The notes beneath the pieces were generated by a model. It saw only the letters and a program-made list of their open reading frames with translations. It did not search any database and was not told where the DNA came from. The translations under genes and the position numbers were made by a program. From NCBI GenBank assembly GCA_902806345.1, contig CADCWF010000089.1, positions 1-34,121 of the forward strand: a stretch of 34,121 nucleotides of DNA, in the 5' to 3' direction. Numbering within the stretch: position 1 is the first letter of the stretch; each line of letters opens with the position of its first letter. Positions 8,199-15,125 of the stretch are shown one piece after another. Source of the stretch: an uncultured Thermomicrobiales bacterium (GTDB lineage: Bacteria > Chloroflexota > Chloroflexia > Thermomicrobiales > UBA6265).

Positions 8199-8279
8199 TT
8201 GGCTTCCGGATCCTCCCTTGTAACGGTCGCGGCAGTATTGTTCATCTTCGTCGCCGCGGTGGTGCTCGTCCTCGTCTAG
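8199..8279 (+). CDS. Possible 26-residue single-span membrane peptide
   Basis: A TTG-started frame encodes MASGSSLVTVAA followed by an almost pure Val/Ala/Leu/Phe helix ending at a TAG. GGAGGG lies 6 nt before the TTG. The peptide would be one transmembrane helix with almost no exposed residues. It sits in the 441-bp gap between the divergent SH3 gene (start 7945) and the GH15 gene (start 8387), which otherwise shows nothing recognisable. Evidence is only the ribosome site and the hydrophobic run. Valine and alanine codons are common in GC-rich DNA, so chance is a real alternative. Confidence 0.35.
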   Translation: MASGSSLVTVAAVLFIFVAAVVLVLV

Positions 8280-8386
8280 GATCGAGGTTGCCGTCCTGGC
8301 TGCGCCCCCCTGGCCAGCGGCGCGGCAATCGGCTGGGCGCCGCGCTCGGCGGGTTGGGCGGGTTGGCCGCGAGGCGGGGGTAGCAG

Positions 8387-10198
8387 GTGCTCGATCTGGA
8401 CGGTTTAGCCGCGGTCGAGCGGACCGACGGATACCTACCGATTGCCGACCACGGTTTGATCGGGGACGGGGCGACCGCCGCCCTCGTCGGGCGCGACGGC
8501 GCTATTTCCTGGCTGTGCGTCCCCCGGTTCGACTCGCCCCCCCTGTTCTGCGGCATCCTGGACCACGCTCGGGGCGGCCGGTTTCTCGTGGCCCCGGACG
8601 GGCTCGTCTCGTCCCGGCAACACTATCGGGTCGACACCGGCGTCCTGGTGACCGAGCTGCGCACCGAGACCGGGCTGGTCCGGCTCACTGATGCGCTCGT
8701 CCTCCGGGCCGGGGCCGATCTGACCGAGGATGTCGCCGCCGATCGCCGCGAGCTGTTGCGCTCCGTCCGCGTGCTGGAGGGGCGGGTGCGGCTCCGCATC
8801 GCCGTCACACCCCGCGGCGGCGCCGACGTGGAGCGACGGCGAGGGGGCCTCCGCCTCCGCTGCCCCGCCCACCCGGGCCTCGACCTCCAACTCGACAGCA
8901 CTCGGCCGCTGGCGGGCGCAGAGTCGAGGATCGACCTCGATCACGGCGAGGAGATCCACCTCAGCCTGCGGTGGGGACCGGACCTCCATCGCCAACTCGC
9001 CCTGGACGGGGACGGCCTGTTGGACCAAACGGAGCGGGTCTGGCGGCGGTGGGTGGGCCACATCGCCTACGACGGCCCGCAGTCGGCACTCGTCCGCCGC
9101 TCGGCAATCACCCTCAAGCTGCTCGACCACTTCGCGAACGGGGCGATCGTCGCAGCGCCGACCTCGTCGCTGCCAGAGGCCATCGGCGGGCCGCGGAACT
9201 GGGACTATCGCTACGCCTGGGTGCGCGATGCCGCCTTTTCCGTCTACGCCCTGCGCCGGATCGGTCTCGACCACGAGGCGCGTGGCTTCCTGGCCTGGGT
9301 TCTCGACGCCTGCGAGACCGACGGCCGGCCCCACGTCCTCTACGATGTCGGCGGCGACCAACCGCCGCCGGAGTCGGCGGATCCGGATCTGGCGGGCTAC
9401 CGCGGCTCCTCCCCCGTTCGCTGGGGCAACGGGGCGGCCGACCAACGCCAGCACGATGTCTACGGCGAGATCGTCGACTGCGCCTACCTGTGGGCGATGG
9501 GGGGCAGCATCGACCGCCGGCTTTGGGAGCGGCTGCGCGAGTTGATCGAATCGGCCCGGCGCGACTGGGGCACGCCCGACCAGGGCATCTGGGAGGTCCG
9601 CACGCCCGGCCGGCTCTTCACGTACTCCGTGGCGCTCTGCCAGGTGGCCCTCGACCGGGGCGCCAAGTTGGCCGAGCGCTTCGGGCTCCCCGGCGACGCC
9701 CCCGGTTGGCGGGCGGACGCGGCGCGGCTGGGCGACGCAATCCTCGCCGAGGCTTGGAACCCGGCCATGAACTCCCTGACCGAGCACCTCGGCGGCGGCG
9801 GCCTCGACGCCAGTTTGCTGGCGCTGCCGCTACGGCGGGTGATCCCGGCCGATCACCCGCGGATGGTGGCGACCGTCGAGGCCATCGTCGACCGGTTGGG
9901 CGCCGGCGACGGGCTGCTCTACCGGTACCTGCCGGACGAGTCGCCCGACGGGCTCGCCGGGCACGAGGGGGCATTCCTCCTCTGTAGCTTTTGGCTCGCG
10001 GACAACCTCGCCAAGCAAGGCCGGATCGACGAGGCCCGGTCGCTCTTCGACGACCTCTGCGCGCGGGCCAACCCGCTGGGGTTGCTGCCGGAGCAGATCG
10101 ACCCGGGGAGCGGCGCCTTCCTGGGGAACTTCCCCCAGGCCTTCAGCCACATCGGGCTCATCTCCAGCGCGGTCAACCTGGCGCGATCCGGAGACTGA
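8387..10198 (+). CDS. Glycoside hydrolase family 15 protein (glucoamylase/trehalase-like)
   Basis: Cytoplasmic inverting glycosidase of 603 residues, likely releasing glucose from alpha-glucans or trehalose. The N-terminal beta-sandwich part begins PIADHGLIGDGATAALVGRD and has the typical ISWLCVPRFDSP motif. The catalytic (alpha/alpha)6 barrel contains NWDYRYAWVRDAAFS, GIWEVR with the probable general acid Glu403, and near the end GLLPEQIDP with the probable base Glu569, followed by GNFPQAFSHIGLI. No signal peptide is present. The start is a GTG at 8387; the ribosome site is poor (GCGGGGG region). Many actinobacterial and chloroflexal members of this branch act on trehalose, others on starch; the sequence does not decide. 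Length and motifs indicate an intact enzyme. It converges on the VLRF1 gene with only 42 bp between stops. Confidence 0.92.
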   Translation: MLDLDGLAAVERTDGYLPIADHGLIGDGATAALVGRDGAISWLCVPRFDSPPLFCGILDHARGGRFLVAPDGLVSSRQHYRVDTGVLVTELRTETGLVRLTDALVLRAGADLTEDVAADRRELLRSVRVLEGRVRLRIAVTPRGGADVERRRGGLRLRCPAHPGLDLQLDSTRPLAGAESRIDLDHGEEIHLSLRWGPDLHRQLALDGDGLLDQTERVWRRWVGHIAYDGPQSALVRRSAITLKLLDHFANGAIVAAPTSSLPEAIGGPRNWDYRYAWVRDAAFSVYALRRIGLDHEARGFLAWVLDACETDGRPHVLYDVGGDQPPPESADPDLAGYRGSSPVRWGNGAADQRQHDVYGEIVDCAYLWAMGGSIDRRLWERLRELIESARRDWGTPDQGIWEVRTPGRLFTYSVALCQVALDRGAKLAERFGLPGDAPGWRADAARLGDAILAEAWNPAMNSLTEHLGGGGLDASLLALPLRRVIPADHPRMVATVEAIVDRLGAGDGLLYRYLPDESPDGLAGHEGAFLLCSFWLADNLAKQGRIDEARSLFDDLCARANPLGLLPEQIDPGSGAFLGNFPQAFSHIGLISSAVNLARSGD

Positions 10199-10240
10199 GC
10201 CCTGGAGGAGCCATCGAGCGCCACCGAGCGACCGCGTCCA

Positions 10241-11611
10241 TCAAACGTCGGCCACCGACTGCTCGTCGTCGAGGGCGAAGCGCAACACGGCGCCGATGCC
10301 GCCAAGTTCGTCGAGGAGGGTCGCCGCCTCCGACCTGGGCGGCAGGGTACCGGCCTCGGGGATCGCCGCCCCCTCGACCCAGTCGAGCGGGACGGCGGAG
10401 TGGACGATTTGGACCTCGGCCCCGGTCAAGAGCGCGAGCCGGATCACTTCCTCTTCCAGGGCGATCGCCACCAGATCGGCCGGGTCGCCTCCGGCGGGGT
10501 GCTCGCTCGGCGGCTCGCCGACGCCGTAGACCGGCAGACCGTAGTCGGCCCAGCCGCCGGCGGCGAAGTCGTCGCCTATCACCAACGTCTCGACCTGCCC
10601 GGCCTGGAGCGCCGTCACCGTCGCCTCGGCGCCGGCGACCCCCAGTCCCCCGGCGCCCACGGCGTCGCGTACCGCCGCCGCCGCCGAGATCTCGCGTTCC
10701 CGCTCGGCCTGTTCGGCGAGGGGATGGGTCGCCTCGACGATCTCCCGCTCGCTCGCCCGGTTGTCGAGGCGGATCGTCTCGATGATGCGCTCCTTGACCG
10801 TGGGATGGAACGCGGGGTCGAGGGCGCTGGTGATGACCTCGTCTCCCGCCACCACGAGCAGGTCCACCCCCGTCTCGTCGAGCGCCCGTGCGACCTCGTC
10901 GGCGATGCCGCGGGCGAAGGCGGCCACCCGCTCGTCCGCCCGAGCCTGGAACCGGCGCTGTGACCAACCGCCCTGCTGCTGCTTGCGCGGGTAGTCGGTG
11001 CTCTCGAGGGCGACGCTCTGGCCGCGGGTGGCCTGGGTAATGAAGGAGAGGGTCGCTTCGTGCTGGTCGGCCAGAAGCACGGCGTAAGCGGGGTGGTCCT
11101 CGATCAGGCGGGCGAGGGCTCCGAGTGCCGGTGTCGGGCCGACGGCAAGGCGGGTCGGCAGGGGCAACCCGAGCGCGAGCGGCTCGAACACGCCCGCCGC
11201 CGAGCAGGCGACGATGAAGATGCCCTGGGCCGCCGGGTCGAGTTCCTCGTCGAGGAACGTTCCGATCCGCTCGATATCCGCCGTCAGGCTGTCGAAGGCG
11301 GCGCCTCGTGGCCCGTAGCCCTCGATGACCTTGGCGACCTCGCGCTCGAACACTTGCCGGGACGGGCGCCGGCTCGTTCCTTCCCGGAAGCCGTCGTCGC
11401 GCCCGGAGCGCCGCTCGGACGGGCGCGGCTCGGACGCCGGCGCCCGTCCTGGGTCGGACCCTTGCGGCCGCCAGTCGAGGCTCAACGAGAGGTAGGGGGC
11501 CGCGGTCGACGGTGGCAGGGTCGCCAACTGGCCCAGCGTCCGGGCGGCGTCGAGGTCGAGCGGGCTGTCGTGGGCGTGGTCACGAACGCGCTGGATCGGG
11601 TTGGTGGCCAC
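10241..11611 (-). CDS. VLRF1/baeRF-type eRF1 homologue (putative peptidyl-tRNA hydrolase)
   Basis: 456-residue protein related to bacterial eRF1-like proteins of the Vms1/VLRF1 group. In the known members this fold binds the ribosome and cleaves peptidyl-tRNA, replacing the GGQ loop by a Gln-containing loop. Here the equivalent is GGWSQRRFQ at residues 214-222, with Gln218 as candidate catalytic residue, after a basic KQQQ run. The C-terminal third, ending with EEEVIRLALLTGAEVQIV and LDELGGIGAVLRF, matches the eRF1 domain 3 (L7Ae-like) portion of the family. An Arg/Ser/Pro-rich insert, about residues 48-85, separates the N-terminal strand region from the rest. Start is GTG with GAGGAG 8 nt upstream. 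It lies 36 bp behind a small charged protein in the same direction, probably one operon. A role in ribosome rescue is inferred from the family. Confidence 0.82.
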   Translation of the reverse strand: MATNPIQRVRDHAHDSPLDLDAARTLGQLATLPPSTAAPYLSLSLDWRPQGSDPGRAPASEPRPSERRSGRDDGFREGTSRRPSRQVFEREVAKVIEGYGPRGAAFDSLTADIERIGTFLDEELDPAAQGIFIVACSAAGVFEPLALGLPLPTRLAVGPTPALGALARLIEDHPAYAVLLADQHEATLSFITQATRGQSVALESTDYPRKQQQGGWSQRRFQARADERVAAFARGIADEVARALDETGVDLLVVAGDEVITSALDPAFHPTVKERIIETIRLDNRASEREIVEATHPLAEQAEREREISAAAAVRDAVGAGGLGVAGAEATVTALQAGQVETLVIGDDFAAGGWADYGLPVYGVGEPPSEHPAGGDPADLVAIALEEEVIRLALLTGAEVQIVHSAVPLDWVEGAAIPEAGTLPPRSEAATLLDELGGIGAVLRFALDDEQSVADV

Positions 11612-11647
11612 GTGGTCGTCTCCTCGGTGGTCTCGGCTCGCCCTGGG

Positions 11648-11890
11648 TTACCGTTCCCGGTCGGTCTGCTCCTCGTCGGTGGCGACCTCCCGCAACCGGA
11701 CTTCGGCTTCCGCCTCCATCCGTGCCCGCCGCTCGTCGTCGGTCTCCCGGAGGTTGGCGGCACCGTACGCCTCGGCCTCGCCTTGCAGCAAGGCGTCCCT
11801 CTCGGCCATCGCTTCCCGCGCATCCTTGTAGGGTTGCTCGCCCCGGTCCTGCCGGGAACGGGCACGATCGTGGGGGTAGGGCAGCGACAT
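11648..11890 (-). CDS. Small charged helical protein, unknown
   Basis: 80-residue protein starting at ATG with a GAGGAGAGGA ribosome site a few bases upstream, ending in TAA, the only TAA stop in the window. Almost the whole sequence is charged and likely helical: KDAREAMAERDALLQGEAEA, then RETDDERRARMEAEAEVRLR, and an acidic-basic tail. It begins MSLPYPHDRARSRQD. No enzyme motif, signal or membrane span is present. I do not recognise the family. It sits 36 bp upstream of the VLRF1-type gene, so co-transcription is likely and a functional link (cofactor, ribosome-associated or stress protein) is possible but unproven. The 295 bp upstream (11891-12185) show no gene. Confidence 0.7.
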   Translation of the reverse strand: MSLPYPHDRARSRQDRGEQPYKDAREAMAERDALLQGEAEAYGAANLRETDDERRARMEAEAEVRLREVATDEEQTDRER

Positions 11891-12185
11891 CGTCCTCTCC
11901 TCTTGCGGATTGGCGGCCGGTTTCGCCCGGTCCTCTCCGGGAGGCGTGGGGGCGCCCTGGGGGGTGGCAGGGGCGGGGGTAGACCCCGCGGGGGGGACCG
12001 TCATCCGGTAGGGAAGGGGATCTGGATGCCGTCTGTCCGCAAGGCTCGGTGTACGGACATTGCCACCGCCCGCACCCTTGTCCCCGCCCCGCGGCACCAT
12101 CGTGTTCCCCCAGCCCTTGACACGGCTCGACGAACACCGGAGGGCCGCCACGAACCAAGAGCGCGACAGAGGGGCGAAACGGTGG

Positions 12186-12929
12186 CTAGAACGGCCAGAG
12201 GTTCATCTCCTGGGTCCAGGCCCGGGCCGGCTGCCGCAGCAGCCAGAGGACGGCCTCGGCGACGTCCTCCGGCAGCAGGTATTTGCGACCCGGGTCCTCG
12301 GCCGTGGCCTGCTCCTTCTCCTCGACCGGACGGCCGCCAAACGGGGTCAGGATCGAGCCGGGGTTGACCACGGCGGTCTTGATCCCCGCCGGGCCGACCT
12401 CCGCCGCCAACGACTGCATCAACCCGATCAGTCCGAACTTGGAGGCGCTGTAGGCGGCGAGGTCCGCGTAGCCCTGCTTGCCGGCGCCGGACCCGATCGC
12501 GACGATGGCACCGCCGCCGCGCCTCTTCATCGCCGGCACGGCGGCCTTGGCGCAGAGGAAGACACCGGTAAGGTTCGTCGCCAGCGTTGCCTGCCAATCC
12601 GCCAGGGCGTACCCCTCGACGGGGCCGAAGCGGCCGATCCCGGCTGCGGCAACCAGGACGTCGACCCCGCCAAGCTCGGCGACCGTCCGCTCGAGCAGCT
12701 CCCCCACCGATCCCTCGTCGGCGACATCGGTTGGCGCCACGAGGCTTTGGCCCCCGGCCAAGGCAACCGCGCCGGCCGTCTCCGCCAGCGGACCCGCCGC
12801 CCGGCCGACGATCACCGGGACTGCCCCGGCCGCCGCCAAAGCAAGCGCGGTCGCCCGGCCGACGCCGCTGCCCGCCCCGGTCACGATCGCGATCTTGCCG
12901 GCCAGCGACGTTCCCTTGCCGTCGGTCAT
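12186..12929 (-). CDS. Short-chain dehydrogenase/reductase (SDR)
   Basis: 247-residue classical SDR, a NAD(P)(H)-dependent oxidoreductase of unknown substrate. The nucleotide-binding motif TGAGSGVG lies near residue 18, followed by the NNAG-equivalent VAAAGIG. The catalytic residues are a Ser in AIGSGAG and Tyr/Lys in the YSASK motif, followed by NPGSILTPFG. The C-terminus (TQEMNLWPF) matches the 3-ketoacyl reductase-like subgroup. The ATG start overlaps the stop of the upstream GNAT gene as ATGA, so the two are translationally coupled. The NAG motif reads AAG, a tolerated variant. The enzyme looks intact. Confidence 0.9.
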   Translation of the reverse strand: MTDGKGTSLAGKIAIVTGAGSGVGRATALALAAAGAVPVIVGRAAGPLAETAGAVALAGGQSLVAPTDVADEGSVGELLERTVAELGGVDVLVAAAGIGRFGPVEGYALADWQATLATNLTGVFLCAKAAVPAMKRRGGGAIVAIGSGAGKQGYADLAAYSASKFGLIGLMQSLAAEVGPAGIKTAVVNPGSILTPFGGRPVEEKEQATAEDPGRKYLLPEDVAEAVLWLLRQPARAWTQEMNLWPF

Positions 12930-13477
12930 CCACCGCCCCCCGTTGTCTCGAACTCCTGGACGACCTCGCGCTCGCTGACCCACCGCTCGACGTAGGCGCC
13001 GCCGGTGACGTCGCCGATCACCCGTCGCCAGAATGCCTGAGCCCGCGGGTTGGCCTTCACCTCCAGCACCTGCCAGCGTCCAGGAGCGCGCCGGAAGACC
13101 TCCCTCGCCATCGCCTCCCCCAGGCCACGCCGCCGGTAGGCGCGCATCACGAAGAAGGCCGCGACGTAGCGGCGGTCGCCGCTCCCCGCGATCGGGCTCC
13201 GCTCGTCGACCAGGGCGAACCCGGCCGGCTTGTCGTCGGCCCGGAGGAGCAGCGCCCGCTTGTCGGGCTCGCTCCGGTAGCGCTCGACCCACCACTCGGC
13301 GTTGGGCGCGAACCAGCCCTCCTCGTCGAGGTCGGCGTGCTCCATCTCGCTGAAGTCGTAGAGGTACAGATCGAAGAGGCGGCGCAACAGCGCCCGCTCG
13401 TTCTCCGCCACCTCGGTGAGCGTCCAGGTCGATTCCGCTCCCGTCGGGCGCTCCGTGCCGCTTTTGGCCTCGTCCAC
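12926..13477 (-). CDS. GNAT-family N-acetyltransferase
   Basis: 183-residue acetyltransferase using acetyl-CoA. The cofactor-binding motif A is visible as VMRAYRRRGLGEAMAREVF, with the R/QxxGxG/A pattern RRRGLG. The preceding beta strand YVAAFF and the later QVLEVKANPRAQAFWRRV fit motifs of the fold, in which the ANPxAxxFW segment is the usual motif B. The N-terminal part (LFDLYLYDFSEM) resembles the predicted acetyltransferases annotated as COG5628. I used a GTG at 13477 with a weak GGAG 6 nt upstream; a second in-frame GTG at 13516 lacks a site. Its last codons overlap the SDR start, giving an operon of two. Substrate unknown. Confidence 0.85.
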   Translation of the reverse strand: MDEAKSGTERPTGAESTWTLTEVAENERALLRRLFDLYLYDFSEMEHADLDEEGWFAPNAEWWVERYRSEPDKRALLLRADDKPAGFALVDERSPIAGSGDRRYVAAFFVMRAYRRRGLGEAMAREVFRRAPGRWQVLEVKANPRAQAFWRRVIGDVTGGAYVERWVSEREVVQEFETTGGGG

Positions 13478-13945
13478 CGCGACTCCACGTCCGCCCGCCG
13501 CCGGGCCGAATTGCACCCGCGGGAGCCTACCACCGGCCGCCCGCTGTCCGACCGCGGTGTGAATCGGAGGACCGCCCCCCTTCCTGCGCCAAGATGGCCG
13601 TGGTTGCAACGGTTGTCGATTCGGTCGCCGAGGCGGAGGACGGCGCGGCGCCGACGGAATCGCCCGAATCGGGTGAACAGCGCTGGCACCGGCCTTGCGC
13701 CTGCCCCGTTTTGTCCCCGGCCGGGGATCGCTCGACGAACAAGGGCCGAGTCGGGTGGCGGCGGGCCGAGACCGAATGATCTTCGTCGCCGCGAGGGTTC
13801 TGCCCCCGTGCCCATGGGTGAGGGCGGCGGCCGGTGTTGTGTTGCTCGTCACGGCCGAGAAGGCGCCGGCGTTGCGGCAACCGGGCGAAGAGTTGGGGGG
13901 TCGGCGTTGGTCCACCCGCCACGAGATCGAGGAGGCACTACACCG
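13478..13945. other. 468-bp divergent gap
   Basis: Lies between the GNAT and the stress-type SDR, transcribed away from each other, so it should hold both promoters. A perfect 14-nt palindrome TCCCCGGCCGGGGA occurs at 13714-13727 and a shorter one, CCCGAATCGGG, near 13660. No convincing -35/-10 pair or ribosome-site-supported small gene was found. Confidence 0.45.
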
Positions 13946-14824
13946 ATGTCGGACCAGCAGGACCCGAAGGAGCAGGGCGCCAAGCCGCCGTTCCCGCAGG
14001 AAAACATCCCGTATCCCGGACTCGAGTCGCAGATGACGCCGCAGCCCGATTTCGGCGAGGAGAGCTACGTCGGCCACGGCCGCCTCCAGGGCAAAGCCGC
14101 CCTCATCACCGGCGGGGACAGCGGCATCGGTCGCGCCGTCGCCCTGGCCTTCGCCCGCGAAGGGGCCGATGTCCTGATCTCCTACCTGAACGAGCACTCC
14201 GACGCCGAGGAGACCGCCCGGGTTGTCCAGGGTGCCGGCCGGAAGGCGGTGGCAGTGGCCGGCGACATCAGCGACCACCAGCACTGCCGGGCGCTGGTCG
14301 AGCGCGCCGTCTCGGAGTTCGGGCGGCTCGACATCCTGGTCAATAACGCGGCCTATCAGATGACGCGGGAGGGCATCGAGTCGATTTCGGTCGAGGAGTT
14401 GGAGCACACCTTCAAGACCAACATCCTCGCCATGTTCTACCTTTGCCAGGCGGCCTGGCCCCACTTCCAACCCGGCAGCGCGGTCATCAACACCGCCTCG
14501 ATCCAGGCCTACCAGCCGTCGCCCCAACTGCTCGACTACGCGACGACCAAGGGCGCCATCGTCGCCTTCACGAAGGGGCTGGCCGAGGAGGCCCTCCAGA
14601 AGGGCATCCGGGTCAACTGCGTCGCCCCCGGCCCGGTCTGGACCCCGCTCATCCCGGCCACGATGCCGGCCGAGAAGGCGCAGTCGTTCGGCCAGGACTC
14701 GCCGATCGGACGCCCGGCCCAGCCGGCCGAGCTGGCCCCGATCTACGTGTTCCTCGCCTCCGACGAGTCGAGCTACATCGCAGGCGAGGTGGTCGGCGTC
14801 ACCGGCGGCAAGCCCTTGGCCTGA
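13946..14824 (+). CDS. SDR family oxidoreductase, general-stress-protein-39 type
   Basis: 292-residue SDR with the Pro-rich N-terminal extension typical of the GSP39/YdaD/YhxC group: it opens MSDQQDPKEQGAKPPFPQ and passes through MTPQPDFGEESYVG before the core. The core has the cofactor motif TGGDSGIG, the NNAAYQ motif, a Ser in INTASIQAY, and the catalytic YATTK. The C-terminus, GEVVGVTGGKPLA, is also typical. Related genes in Bacillus belong to the general stress response, though their substrates are not established. The ATG has GAGGAGG about 9 nt upstream. It is a single gene, convergent with the S9 peptidase over a strong hairpin. Enzyme looks intact. Confidence 0.92.
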   Translation: MSDQQDPKEQGAKPPFPQENIPYPGLESQMTPQPDFGEESYVGHGRLQGKAALITGGDSGIGRAVALAFAREGADVLISYLNEHSDAEETARVVQGAGRKAVAVAGDISDHQHCRALVERAVSEFGRLDILVNNAAYQMTREGIESISVEELEHTFKTNILAMFYLCQAAWPHFQPGSAVINTASIQAYQPSPQLLDYATTKGAIVAFTKGLAEEALQKGIRVNCVAPGPVWTPLIPATMPAEKAQSFGQDSPIGRPAQPAELAPIYVFLASDESSYIAGEVVGVTGGKPLA

Positions 14825-15125
14825 TCCGACATTCCGATGAACGCGTCCGGAGTCAGCGGGGGATCCTCCCCTTGGGTCTGTCCGGTTGTCTCAGGTTTGA
14901 GGGGAACCCGTGCGGGCGGCGTTCACTGCCCCGATCAGTCCCTTCGACCCGATCGCGGAGTGATCCCGGAGAAGCTTGCGCCGTTCGGCCAGACGCCGTG
15001 GACGAAGTCGGCAATCGAAGGGTTTGCCTTTCGGGGCGGATCGCGGTCGAGCTCCTGCCTCGACGACCAAGCACGCGCCACGCGCGTGCTTGGTCGCCCG
15101 GAGGACCGCAGTCCCAGTGGTTCCC
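14825..15125. other. 301-bp convergent gap
   Basis: Gap between the stops of the stress-type SDR and the S9 peptidase. Apart from the hairpin at 15064-15096 it shows no gene, repeat or RNA that I recognise. Confidence 0.5.
15064..15096. terminator. Strong hairpin between convergent genes
   Basis: Perfect 14-bp stem CGACCAAGCACGCG/CGCGTGCTTGGTCG closing a 5-nt loop (15078-15082). It is 30 bp beyond the S9 peptidase stop and 240 bp beyond the SDR stop, so it most likely ends the peptidase message and perhaps both. No T-run is present. Confidence 0.65.

Noticed and set aside
13594..13779. Small plus-strand frame in the GNAT/SDR divergent gap
   Set aside because: No ribosome site, no recognisable motif, and composition like that of neighbouring shadow frames.
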